From NCBI GenBank assembly GCA_024195265.1, contig JAJLRJ010000008.1, forward strand, positions 3,915,001 to 3,979,000: 64,000 nt of DNA, given 5' to 3'. This stretch comes from Dendrophyllia cribrosa (taxonomy: Eukaryota; Cnidaria; Anthozoa; Scleractinia; Dendrophylliidae). The notes under the pieces are model-generated. The model was not told where the DNA came from. It saw nothing but the letters and a program-made list of their open reading frames with translations, and did no database searches. The stretch's first letter is position 1. Each line of letters starts with the position of its first letter. Positions 11,191 through 21,319 of this stretch are shown piece by piece. The position numbers and the translations under genes were made by a program.

Positions 11191-11641
11191 GTCTTATTTT
11201 CTGCAACTACTTCTATTTCGTTCCTGTCGCTCATATTCGGCAGCTAGCTCAGTTCTTTTCCAGGATTTTGTTACTTGAAGTTCTAATACTTGGCGCTTTA
11301 AATAGAATTCAAAGGTCGTATTACCGGAGATATGATAACAAATGATGCACTGACGAGAAAGGAAGCTGAATTTGTCCGATTGTTTAGCGACCGTCTTCAG
11401 TTAAAGCAACTACAACATAGCCGAACCAGAAATGGATGATTGTTTAGTTGTCGTCGGCGAAAAGTGTTGAGAGAACTTTCAAAATGTACGAGCTTCTGAA
11501 CGTTGACAGACCTTGACACGAAGAAGAGCAATTCGCTTTCTCAGGAATACTGGTTTATTCTTTGACTGAGTTTTACAGCAATCCTTGAATTCGCTGTTGT
11601 CCAAGTCATTTTATAGTGATGGGTATACGTCATCGAATGTC

Positions 11642-11882
11642 AATAGTCCTTTTTACAGTTGTGTGCTTGGTGACCGTGCCTTTGAGTGGAAGCGAGGCTG
11701 GAGGTGACCTTGCTTTGATACAAACCTTTCTGCCTTTCATACGTTAATAATGCTTTTCTCATGCTAACTAGCTAAATTTACATCTGAAAAGCTCCAAGGT
11801 CTGTATCAAAGCAAGGTCACCTCCAGCCTCGCTTCCACTCAAAGGCAAAGTCACCAAGCACACAACTGTAAAAAGGACTATT
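11642..11882. mobile_element. inverted-repeat element (~70-bp arms)
   Basis: The left arm starts AATAGTCCTTTTTACAGTTG and includes GTGGAAGCGAGGCTGGAGG. The right arm is its near-exact complement and ends GGACTATT. The loop is about 85-90 bp. No target duplication could be fixed. Likely a non-autonomous hairpin element. Confidence 0.65.
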
Positions 11883-11889
11883 ATTTAGC

Positions 11890-13020
11890 CGTGTTTAAGT
11901 GACAGTTACCTCAAATTTACGCTAACGTTATGGTTGCGCAGTAGGTTCTACGCAGAAATACGCCTACGGTTTAGAACGATTATCATAATTCTCCTCGAGG
12001 TAGGTACCATTTTCAAAATCATTTTCGTGTCAAAATTTCACGACTATCGCCGAATTATCCCATCAAAATAAAACAACCTGAGCAATCATAAAAATTACAA
12101 GGAACATTTTTATCGTTTAAAAACTTACATTTGTAAAAAACATGAGTAAAAATAAAGATTTAAGACTATTGTAGCTCATAAGAAATACAAGGTGCCAAGG
12201 TTCTTCATCGCTTGGGATAGGTTAGATTTATCCTAACCTACTCTAACTTATTCACGCCTTTCTACATACGATTATAAAGTTACAACATGTTTCCGAGTTG
12301 GAACGTGCCTCAATTAGTAAACACAACTTGTTTTTGTAAATTGAAACAAGGACTTGCCCCTATGTGTTAAGTGTGACCAGGATTCATAAGTAATTAAACG
12401 ACTTCACCATTAAGGTCCGAAAAAGTCACTAAATAAATAAAGTTTTGCTTAAAATAAGAAAATAAAATAAGACAGTCGATTGAGGATAACTAACGCTAAC
12501 CAAAATGACTAATTCCAGGAAGAACGCTTAGAAAAACTTGACCTTGTTTTTCTTACATTGTCCTGTTGTGTAAAGAAACTGGACAACCATAATAAACTAA
12601 AGAGATATGTTCAATCAGTAGGTAGCGTTTTCTCAGTGAAATACAATTAGGTTGGGTGATAACAAAAACATATCTTTTGATCACTTTAAGTGAAAACACT
12701 ATGAGTCAATTAAGAATAACGAGTAAACCTTCGAGCGCTTTTTATACCATGAATATACGATATTTATCCCTTTAAATAATATACTTAATACTTAATACTT
12801 AACTTTCCAAGCAAAAACCAAGTTTCCCTTTTTACCATTACATAAAATAAATACCAGTGAAAGTCTGTTCATTGTCTGCATTTTTATTGCTTAACAATAA
12901 TATTGGGAAGACGGTCACACACGAGAGGTTTCAATCATGTAATTTGGCTTGAGTCCTTAACGTTTCTCTCAAACAAAGCCGTATCAGTCAAGCCTAACGG
13001 TCTATCTGTTATCGCGTATC
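11890..13020. other. non-coding upstream region of the transporter gene
   Basis: AT-rich with no coding frame. It could hold distal promoter sequence for the gene at 13504, but no specific element is supported. Confidence 0.35.
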
Positions 13021-13039
13021 GAAGCGTTGGAAATAGAAG

Positions 13040-13483
13040 GTGAGCTTTTCAGAAAGTAAAATAATTAATGATTTTATGTTTATTGTCATGAATAGTTAAA
13101 GAAGATCTGATTAATTTTTCAAAAGAGTATTTTAATCGACTTGGACTGCCAAGTCTAAGAGTGTTTTACGGACCAGACAAAAAATTGTCAGAATTTATAA
13201 TCATTTCACTGTCTACGCTACTGAGGGTGAGGCGAAAAATGTTTATTAAAACATATCTTTGTGCCGATTCAATTAGAAACAGAATAAAGATAATTTAATT
13301 TTGGCTAGTGAACTGCGGTTGATACATAATCAATCATTATGCATGGTTGGTCCGAGCGTTCTACTGTATAACAACGCTACTGAGGCGAAAAATGTTTATC
13401 AAAACGTGCACTGATCTTCAGTTGTGCTTCCTTAAAAGATCAGTAAATATTGTCAGATTAAGCAAAATTTCTTTTTATTGCAG
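13040..13483 (+). other. probable 5'-UTR intron of the transporter gene
   Basis: A good donor AGAAG|GTGAGC lies at 13040 and an acceptor TTTTTATTGCAG ends at 13483, 20 bases before the start codon. The upstream non-coding exon would end at 13039; its start is not visible. The intron contains two degenerate copies of the GGCGAAAAATGTTTAT repeat. Inferred from splice signals only. Confidence 0.5.
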
Positions 13484-13503
13484 GTGGTACCACTATATAT
13501 TAA

Positions 13504-14901
13504 ATGGGTTCACACTTCGGTAAAATAATCTACCACAAAACGCTAAAATCACAAGAAGACGAGGAAAATGGCGTTGTCTCTGATGCCAGTAACTCGGACG
13601 AAGAAGGAGGCGACGCTGGTGAACTTCCGACGTGGAAAGCTATTGCGAACATGACCAGTTTTGTTCAAGGAGTAGGGACATTGGCTTTGCCATACGCAGT
13701 GTTAAAAGGAGGCCTCGCCACTGTCATCGGTTTTCCTTTGTTTGCTCTAATTCACTGGTACACTGGAAAGGTTATGGTAGATTGTTTGTACGACGATGGT
13801 GAAGAAGAAAAAGTCGAACAAGAAGAAGTCGATGAAGATAAAGAAGAAGAAGAAGAAGAAGAAGAAGAAGAAATCTCAAAGAAAAGCCTGCTTCTTACTT
13901 ATAAATTACGAGTACGTAACTCATACAGCGACCTTGGGGACGTTCTCTGGCCACAATATGGCAATGTCCTTCTTGATGTGCTTCAAAGCATAGATCTGTT
14001 GATTCTCGCGATCTCATATCTTATTTCATGTGGATCACTCCTGTCAAAGGCTCTGCCTATGGCAGGACTTACAGAAGCTACTTGGGCCTCCATTGTAGCT
14101 ATTGCTGTTCTACCCTCTACCTTTGTGAAAGATTTCGCGTGTGTTGCGTGGCAGAGCTTGCTGAGTATAACGTCCTTGATCACCATGGTAAGCGTCCTGT
14201 TATGGTACGCAATAAATCACTCTTCTACGATTAAATTCAAGAACCTGCTGTTTTGGGACACTGAAGGAACACTGGTAGCAGTAGGATTGGTCTTGTCAAG
14301 TTACTGTGTGTATTCGATTCTGATCCCAATGGAAGAAAGTATGGCGGATCGTTCCAAATTCAGGCCAGCGTTCGGAGTTCCAATGCTGTTAGCTGCTTCA
14401 TTCAAAGTTATTTTCGCTTTGTTTGGCTTTCTCTCGTTCTTGCATGAAACTGACGAAGTAATCGGCAATAACTTTCCTCTCGGCACCCCGCGCACACTCG
14501 TTAGTATTGTATATGTCATGTATGTTGTATTCAGCTATACCCTAGTTATCTATCCTGTTTTCAGGTCAATTGATGAATCTCGATTGTCACTTACAGTCGC
14601 ACCTTATTTTCCATGGTTGTTCTGGACAGCATTTACAAGACTTTTCGTCGCATTTCTGACGCTTTTGATAGCAGTGTTTGTTCCACATTACGCGCTTCTG
14701 ACAGCGTTGGTTGGGAGTTTCGCATTGCCTTTTCTGGAGTACTTCGTGCCATGTTGGGTTCATTTGAAGTTAAAATGGTCAAGCTTAAAACCTCTGCAAA
14801 TAGCTGCAGATGGATCAATTATCATAATGGCGTTGTTGGTCACGGTCTTTGGGGTTTATTTCTCTGGTAAAGTGTTGGTAGCTGAAATGTCTAAGCGTTA
14901 G
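13504..14901 (+). CDS. vesicular inhibitory amino acid transporter-like protein (SLC32/VIAAT family)
   Basis: A 465-residue membrane protein of the Aa_trans superfamily, closest in character to VIAAT/UNC-47 carriers that load GABA or glycine into vesicles using the proton gradient. The N-terminal cytosolic segment (1-45) is followed by the family hallmark TSFVQGVGTLALPYAVLKGG (51-70) and YTGK (86-89). Further family features are YSDLGDVLWPQYGNVLLDVLQ, a long central set of hydrophobic helices, the HETDEVIGNNFP loop, and about ten predicted membrane spans. Residues about 98-123 form an acidic insert with a run of ten glutamates, encoded by a GAA/GAG triplet repeat. The coding region is intronless, although the 5' UTR probably has an intron. 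The ATG is the first in frame after the acceptor at 13483. The stop TAG is the first triplet of a 24-bp satellite. Substrate is inferred from family only. Confidence 0.88.
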   Translation: MGSHFGKIIYHKTLKSQEDEENGVVSDASNSDEEGGDAGELPTWKAIANMTSFVQGVGTLALPYAVLKGGLATVIGFPLFALIHWYTGKVMVDCLYDDGEEEKVEQEEVDEDKEEEEEEEEEEISKKSLLLTYKLRVRNSYSDLGDVLWPQYGNVLLDVLQSIDLLILAISYLISCGSLLSKALPMAGLTEATWASIVAIAVLPSTFVKDFACVAWQSLLSITSLITMVSVLLWYAINHSSTIKFKNLLFWDTEGTLVAVGLVLSSYCVYSILIPMEESMADRSKFRPAFGVPMLLAASFKVIFALFGFLSFLHETDEVIGNNFPLGTPRTLVSIVYVMYVVFSYTLVIYPVFRSIDESRLSLTVAPYFPWLFWTAFTRLFVAFLTLLIAVFVPHYALLTALVGSFALPFLEYFVPCWVHLKLKWSSLKPLQIAADGSIIIMALLVTVFGVYFSGKVLVAEMSKR

Positions 14902-15282
14902 ATTCAGACTAAGATAAGACATTAGATCCAGAGTAAGATAAGACATTAGATTCAGACTAAGATAAGACATTAGATTCAGACTAAGATAAGACATTAGATT
15001 CAGACTAAGATAAGACATTAGATTCAGACTAAGATAAGACATTAGATTCAGACTAAGATAAGACATTAGATTCAGACTCAGATAAGACATTAGATTCAGA
15101 CTAAGATAAGACATTAGATTCAGACTAAGATAAGACATTAGATTCAGACTAAGATAAGACATTAGATTCAGACTAAGATAAGACATTAGATTCAGACTAA
15201 GATAAGACATTAGATTCAGACTAAGATAAGACATTAGATTCAGACTAAGATAAAACATTAGATCCAGACTAAGAGATCCAGA
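14899..15282. repeat. 24-bp tandem satellite, ~16 copies, starting at the transporter stop codon
   Basis: Sixteen near-identical 24-bp units, each starting TAGATTCAGACTAAGATAAG, run head to tail from the stop codon of the transporter. Few substitutions separate the units (for example GATCCAGAG in unit 2), so the array is young or homogenised. The unit length is divisible by three, giving a minus-strand frame encoding an MSYLSLNL octapeptide repeat. This is a by-product of the repeat, not a gene. If transcribed it forms the start of the transporter 3' UTR. Confidence 0.92.
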
Positions 15283-15403
15283 CTTAAGATTGTCGTAAAA
15301 AGACACATGGGTACAAACAAAACTGAAATATTAAAAAGATTTCTTTCTGGATAAAAAACAACACTTATCAATATCCGAATTCAAGCGAGGAGAAAATTTC
15401 TTA

Positions 15404-15649
15404 TACCCCATTCACACCAACGCTTAAACATGTTTAAATGTTGTTTAGTTTAAAACAGGTTTAGAAAAATATCTCCTAACCTCCGGTAATATTTGGAGTG
15501 AAATCTTTACTAAAACAAACTTTATTGACTTTATTACCATTCCAGGTAGTTTGAGTCTTATACATTTAAAACTTTTCAAGATAGAGGCTAAAAACCTAGT
15601 TAAACTAAACAACATTTAAACATGTTTAACCGTTGGTGTGAATGGGGCA
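15404..15649. mobile_element. Harbinger-type MITE with TTA target duplication
   Basis: Ends are TACCCCATTCACACCAACG and the complement of TGCCCCATTCACACCAACG. The inverted arms continue through TTAAACATGTTTAAATGTTG for about 45 bp. TTA flanks both sides (15401-15403 and 15650-15652), the PIF/Harbinger-type 3-bp duplication. The 246 bp are non-coding. The TIR resembles those at 29648 and 59024. Confidence 0.75.
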
Positions 15650-15659
15650 TTAGACAGTT

Positions 15660-16370
15660 TGCTTGTTTGCAATGCAATTTTGAAACCCCGATTATTTTAA
15701 CTAATGTGGTAATCAAAGACAGAGGTTGTGAGTACGGTGCGAGGACAGTACCTTGGTATTTATTTTGTGTCAGATGGGTTCCTGTTTGTGTATAGAACAA
15801 AAAGGTTTTGAAAAGGAATATTAAAGGTATGCGTTATCCGAATGTACTGAGTTGAATATTTCATTGAGTCAAGTCTCGGGTCGTCGATGGGAAAAGAATC
15901 CTTTAAAACTTACTTTGTTGAAGCCATAACAAATTAAGTTTGTGGTGAACATTAAACACTTAATGACTGATCCCGTGGGAAATAGTAAATTTTTTTTCCC
16001 GAGAATCTCGATGTTCGAGGTAAACAAAATTCACTGTTTCCCGAAGGATTAGTCATTAAGTGATTTGTTATGTAACAACACAAGGCTGTTAGAAAAACAC
16101 GCCGATCACTCGATCGAGGTAAACATCAATCGCATCATAATCATGCCACCTTGTCACGGTCTGATCACGTGCGATAGCGGGAAACAGTGCATTGTTACCC
16201 TCTGACGACAAAAATGTTGCCCGCTTTCGCAAACGTTCCCGCTCTTGGACGTTTGGCGGGAAACAGTTTGTTTGTTAGATGTCATGGGACCATGAATCAA
16301 CCAATGAACGCGAGCGTTGTATTGAGGAAAACTTAATCACAAACTTCAGTTCGACAAAATAAAAAGGAAA
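15660..16370. other. non-coding stretch
   Basis: An imperfect inverted pair of CCCG(T/A)..GAAA and ATTAGTCATTAAGTG motifs lies near 15960-16065. Otherwise nothing is recognised. Confidence 0.35.
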
Positions 16371-16759
16371 AGAAAAAGGAGGACCTCCCAGGGATTTTAG
16401 GTAACAAAGGGACCTGGCCATTTGCTTCTAGGGAACAAGGGATACCTTAAAATAACTTTTACAGAACAAGGGAACTGTTGTGTTATAATCGGGAACAAGG
16501 GAACATTGATTTCCTAACTTTTGGAAAAAAAATATAGTGTTTAAGAGGAAAAACGACCTTGCCGACGACAAAATATCACAATTTCTCTCATTTCTCGGGC
16601 CCTGGGGACAAATCATATACTTTGTTCTTCGTAGAAGAACTGGTGACGAGTTTGGAACGCGTGGTTACCTGGGAGAATTCCTTCGTAGTTCTTGACCGCC
16701 ATTTTTAATATCATACACGGCTAAAAACCCTGTCTACATGTATTTTAGCTTATGTAAAG

Positions 16760-16855
16760 ATGGCAACGGAAACTGAAACTCAGTTTACGGATGTGTCGAC
16801 CGATACGACAGTTGAAGATGAGAGACGATTACTCAAGTCACTACGTGAAATGATG
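16760..16855 (+). pseudogene. exon-like start of an unrecognised protein (MATETETQFTDVSTD...)
   Basis: An ATG frame of 32 codons, acidic and polar (MATETETQFTDVSTDTTVED, then ERRLLKSLREMM), ends exactly at a donor-like ATG|GTATAC. It looks like a first coding exon upstream of the pieces at 17061-17790. No domain is recognised. Placed within the putative element bounded by GGCCTCCCAGGGAT ends. Confidence 0.35.
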
Positions 16856-17060
16856 GTATACTTTTGGACCGGTTTAACCCTGGTTTGAGCGCTAGATTTA
16901 ACATAAAAAGCATATTGACATTGGTTGTAGAAAACACGTTTTCTGAGATGAGAGCGGGTGGCGTGACATGCCTTTACAACTAGAGTTTGATTATATATTT
17001 AGTAGATCCATCAAAAAAATGCTTGAAACGGCAATGTTCTACACCATATTCATATTTTAC

Positions 17061-17790
17061 TAGCTCCAGTTCATACTACCCTCACACGTTTGTCTCTGCA
17101 AACTACTCTGACCTTTCAAAATTACGTCCTCCGAAAACAAACAACACTAACTGATCAACAAGTTCGTGAGATGAGGAACTGTAGTGTAGTGTTCATGGTC
17201 AGAGTGTTCCCTAAAAAACTGTATTAAATATGAGTACCAAAGACAATCCAGGAACTCTCCCAATCAATCTGTATGCAGTGGGCCCACCAAACGTCCAGCC
17301 ACTTGATTTGACCAAATTAGGAGACAATCCAGTACAACACTTGCCACAGAAGGAAGCAACAGAGCTTTTATACGAGTCAAATCAGATAGTCTGTGTTAAG
17401 GGTGACAAAGGTGACTCTGAGAACTCCTTGGTACTAGCCTGTCTACAGGAGAATGTTGAAGTTAGCAGGTAAAAAGTGATAGCCAAAGTTTTCGTGCAAG
17501 GTCCTTTTAACCCAATATGGTTTTTGGAAAATTCCGAGAAATATATAGAAGTGAAGCGCATCATGTGTATCTTGGCATCCTACAAGGATCATCAAGATGT
17601 TTTAGAACTAAAGGAGGAAGACCTCATTCTTCTTCAGGATGAAATTCAAGGTACAAATCACGCATTCACCTTTACAGAAGCAGCAGAAGTCGCAAATGAT
17701 GAACGCGAGCAAACACGACAATCGTCAAGGTCATCAAGAAGGAGAAAGAGGCGTTTTGACGAGGAGTACCTAACTATGACTAACGAGGTA
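17061..17790 (+). pseudogene. broken coding segment of an unrecognised protein
   Basis: Two protein-like frames follow one another. The first, about 17062-17223, ends in LTDQQVREMRNCSVVFMV and a stop TAA. The second, 17230-17790, starts MSTKDNPGTLPINLYAVGPP and is interrupted by one in-frame TAA at 17470-17472 (after VEVSR). It then continues in the same frame with VIAKVFVQGPFNPIWFLENS, a helix-rich acidic part (LELKEEDLILLQDEIQ) and a basic SSRRRKRR stretch resembling a nuclear localisation signal. A donor-like GAG|GTAAAACC lies near 17789. The uninterrupted character on both sides of the stop suggests a recently dead or retroposed copy. No family is recognised. Confidence 0.4.
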
Positions 17791-18042
17791 AAACCTATGA
17801 AAATAACTAACCATGAAAAAATGAAATATGACAGAAATTGTGGGGAACAGTTAGAAATAGTTTTGTGGATCAAAGTAACATGGAACAGAATTTCTGCCGG
17901 GGACAGTGGAACTTGATAAAAGTGAATTTCGGGGAACATATTAACTTATTTTTGAGGAACAGGGGAATAACTTCAAATTTATATAGGGAACAAGGGAACA
18001 TGAACCCCCTATCCCTGGGAGGCCCTCAAAAATGTATATTGG

Positions 18043-18120
18043 ATGTCCCCACCAGGATTCGAACTCCGGATCACTGGTTCAGTAGAACAGCACACGGACC
18101 TCTGCACCATGACCACTACA
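18043..18120 (-). mobile_element. tRNA-derived SINE head
   Basis: On the minus strand an A-box-like TGGTCATGGTGCAGAGG and a B-box-like GAGTTCGAATCCTGG are spaced as in a tRNA, just outside the right end of the previous element. It is too degenerate for a functional tRNA. Confidence 0.55.
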
Positions 18121-18320
18121 GAAATGAACCGGGTGAAAATTTTAACCGATCTGCAAACTTCAAATGGATTTTTCAACATAGACAGGCTTTAAATATTTTC
18201 ATATTTCATCAAAGGACTTCAAATGCAAAACATCAAAATAGCGCTTTCACAATGCCCCCTTTTTCGGTCGTCGATGGTATTCTCTACTCTACTGATTTCA
18301 GTTTGTAATATTGTCACCCT

Positions 18321-18385
18321 CCAGTGCATGAGGCTTGCTATATATTTTGCCAGTGGCAAAATATATAGCAAGCCTCATGCACTGG
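18321..18385. repeat. perfect 65-nt palindrome
   Basis: Two exactly complementary 32-nt arms starting CCAGTGCATGAGGCTTGC surround a single G. The centre reads TTTTGCCA G TGGCAAAA. No target duplication or element ends are clear. It would extrude as a cruciform or give a strong RNA hairpin. Confidence 0.9.
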
Positions 18386-18399
18386 TCAGCGGAATTACC

Positions 18400-19335
18400 G
18401 AGAAAAGTTTTTGCCAGCGAGCCAGCCGAGCGAAGACGCGAGCCTGGCGAGGCTGCAGAGAATAGTGCCGCGCGAAGAATTGTTATAGTGCAGACAAATT
18501 CTCTATCGAGCCTCAAAAAGTGTAACCTAATTTTATGTAGACTTTGGTTTGAGCCAATTGCAAGGCCGGAACTATTAGAGCCAATGAAAAAACTTGTTAG
18601 ATTTTATTGTCACCAAGTGGTGCGTAAGAGTAACAAATGTGCGAGTCTGAGTCATTTTTGCGAGCCTTGAGCCACTATTTTTTTTACCATAATTATCTTT
18701 CCATTTTCTTTCATTTTACATTTTTAACAGGAAACTATTGGGGCTCACAGGAAGACGCTTGAGGCTCGCAAAAAAAAGGCTCGGGCTCGTAGGCTCGTAC
18801 ATTAGCCACCCCCGTGGTGAGACCGTTCTTAGCCATTTCTTGAATATGTAAGGCACGCGAACCACTGCATTCGTGGGTCAAAAAGCCAACAAAAAGAGAT
18901 CCGCTCACCTAGCAGTGTTGAAATTTTATGCAGATGATTCGGTAATTTTGTTTCTCTTTTTCTATTTGATGCACCTAACCTCGTTCCTCAGGACATACTT
19001 CAAATTTTTATAGCAGGTTCTTTTAAAAGGCCATAGGAACGTGCTAGCTGACTCTTTTCTCCGCAAACCTTTTAGATATCATTAGTTTTTGGAATAAATT
19101 TTCCTAAATAATCCTCGCAACAGGAGGGTACCACGAAACTGTCAAAAACATAATTCCCTTGCCACGCAAAACAGAAATCATTTGCTTGTTGGCACTCTAT
19201 CAATATGTAGGTATACCTAGTTTATTTATTTATTTATTTATTTACTGCCACACACAAAAAAGACACTACTTACAATACCTTACAATACAGTTTCTTACAT
19301 TACTTAAGTTACAGTTACTCATACTAAAAAAAAAC
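18400..19335. other. non-coding stretch with a TTTA microsatellite
   Basis: Contains (TTTA)n at 19221-19243, followed by TTACAATACCTTACAATACA, probably the tail of an old LINE. Frames here have no protein signature. Confidence 0.4.
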
Positions 19336-19339
19336 AACT

Positions 19340-20030
19340 TTTTCTCCGTCTACAATAACTAGTACGACTACTTTCCGAATAAAATACAGTTGTTGCTCGT
19401 CAACAATTGGCCGAGAAACTGATTTGGAAATCAAAATTGCAAAAATACACAAACATATTTGCATAAGGCGACGCGAGTGAAGATAGAACTATAAATCGCT
19501 TTTCAATCTATGTAATGAATGAACAAACACATAACAATGGACAACACAATCTTCTTTCGAAACATTTTATTCAAATCTCCATTAGTTTATGTTTAAAAGC
19601 AAAACGCGTACCATTTATAGCGCATCGAGTTCATTTGCTTTGGATGAAATTCAAGAAATCGATACAGCTGAATTTAAGCACGTTTTAAAAACAATCACAG
19701 ATTGATATCAACATAAATTCCCATCGAAAAATGTAATCTGTTTTACCTTTAAGTCCCTCGCTTGCTTGGGAATTCTTTAAATCTCCGCTTCTTTGGTTGT
19801 GAAATCCGTAATGAAAACAAACATCTCGGATGTTGTGTGGCGTCATACGCGCATGTTTTGCGACGTCATACGCGCCCGCGAACTAGCCCTGTCCAACACG
19901 GGCGGGCGGCACACACACGCCCCGCGAAACATTCCGCTAGCCATGACAATGAAAAATGACGGGCATAGGTTTAGTTCTATGAGTATGGCGCCCGCAGAGC
20001 TCCGCTAAAAACCGTTATAATGAACCTTAC
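19340..20030 (-). repeat. dispersed repeat, copy 2 (inverted relative to 4020-5115)
   Basis: Complementary to the repeat at 4020-5115. It shares the GACGTCATACGCGC and GCGAAACATTCCGCTAGCCA segments (19855-19945) and the CTTTTTCTCCGTCT end at about 19338-19351. It is shorter than copy 1 through internal deletions. The reading frames at 19762-20008 arise from its GC-rich head. Confidence 0.6.
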
Positions 20031-20107
20031 GTCATGCGCGTGCTTTATCGAATAGCGCCTTCTCTTGTCATGATTATAAATCCAAAATAGTTTGGAATGG
20101 CGCCTGC

Positions 20108-20133
20108 CCCCCCCCCCCCCCCCCCCCCCCCCC
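20108..20133. repeat. poly-C homopolymer
   Basis: An uninterrupted C run of about 26. Similar C or G runs of 16-28 occur at 9618, 26528, 27096, 27951, 33438 and 34140. Confidence 0.85.
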
Positions 20134-20774
20134 GACCTCTGCCAATAATTTGCCGTTTCTCATGTTGATTGCTTTCCCTGTTCAAGAGTGATATTTATTC
20201 GATTTGATTAAGCTTTCGCTATCGCTGTTCGACCTGTTCAAGTCGGAGTTCGTGTGATATTTCTTCGATTCGATTATGTATCTTTTATCTTGGTTGAAGC
20301 TGGCGAAACGTAGCCGGAGACGGGTCGGAGGAGATAGAATGAGAACGAAAACCGAAAGCAGTTGCTTGGAAACTGATTTGTTATAAACGATATCTCCCGA
20401 AATCTTCTGCTAGCCCACAGGTACATAGGGAACCGGAAACAGGAGAATCCGTGCATATTATCTATTCATATTATTTTAAATTTAGTCGAGTGGTAAGACA
20501 ACAAGAATAGCAGCCTGGGAATAAGAACTAATAAATGGTATTCTATATTGTAGTACAATGTGTTGTTGCAATCAGTTCCTTTCCTATATACCTCAGCAGA
20601 GGGGCATTTTGTCTGCGCATGCTCCATCAAGAGTATTTTAATGAAAGTAACCGCTGGTATACGCCTGCTCCGCGCACACTCCAAAAAAATGGCGGTCTTC
20701 GCAACAAAATATTCGATCATCTTTCTTCTCTTCGTTTTGTAACGTGTTAGAGTCTGCTGTTAAAAAATCGAAAA

Positions 20775-21318
20775 ATGGTTGTGTGGTTTGTGAGAGAAAG
20801 TCTCTACAGAGCTCTTATTTTTAGCAAAATGCTAGCGCGTACAGTGATGATTTTGAGGGTTGTTTCGGAACAAATTCGACAAGTGAAATACAGAGATATT
20901 TTTGTGAACGCTGCAGGCGAGCTGTTCAAAGAGTACCGTCGCTCTGAAAAGTCATTCCATCACATAAGTGCTGTCTTTAAATCATAGTTGAGTATTTCAA
21001 GTGCCTCTTTTTCCGAAGACAATGTATTCTATCAGTAATGACTCAATCAGCGGGTAGGAGTACCGAAAATACGAGTCACTGATTTTAGCTTTACCAAAGG
21101 AAACACTCTTAGAAATGGAGGAAAAATTAAAGATATTATCAGCGAGTAAGAAACCTTGTTTGCATAATTTGCTATAAATATTTTCCTGAAAGCTGTAATT
21201 ACCTTCAGTTGGCAGTTAGAAAACTTTTTAGTGACACAATTTTAAGGACATCTAAAATTGAAGAGTATAATAACCTCAAACAATATTGTCCTGATTTAGC
21301 CACCTCTTAACTGCTGCG
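20775..21318 (+). pseudogene. cryptic coding traces, possibly a decayed Cys-rich protein
   Basis: One frame (20775-20987) is open for 70 codons (MVVWFVRESLYRALIFSKML). An overlapping frame carries cysteine pairs (GCVVCERKSLQSS and FCERCRRAVQRV) but has two stops. Downstream, 21148-21318 is open with VCIICYKYFPESC and FSDTILRTSKIEEYNN, again with a C-x2-C pair. Splice-like signals lie between them (ATTTTAG before 21091; GCGA|GTAAGA at 21148). A zinc-binding domain gene or transposon-associated zinc finger that has decayed is possible. No family is recognised and the call is weak. Confidence 0.25.
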
Positions 21319-21319
21319 A

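Larger units (their letters stand above)
16379..18027 (+). mobile_element. putative DNA element bounded by GAGG.CCTCCCAGGGAT inverted ends
   Basis: The left end GAGGACCTCCCAGGGAT (16379-16395) and the right end, complement of GAGGGCCTCCCAGGGAT (18011-18027), differ by one base. Inside each end lies a cluster of GGGAACAAGGGAAC motifs in the same orientation on both sides (about 16430-16500 and 17845-18000). The flanks are A-rich, so no target duplication can be defined. The interior holds exon-like coding pieces (16760-17790). It could be a transposon that carries its own decayed gene or one that captured host exons. Confidence 0.5.

Noticed and set aside
14815..15306. 163-codon minus-strand frame encoding an MSYLSLNL octapeptide repeat
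   Set aside because: It is the translation of the 24-bp satellite, whose unit length is a multiple of three. No start context, domain or splice signal.
20775..20987. LYR-motif mitochondrial protein (because of the SLYRAL start)
   Set aside because: The rest of the 70-residue frame lacks the spacing of the LYR family, and an overlapping frame has a better cysteine pattern; kept only as cryptic coding traces.
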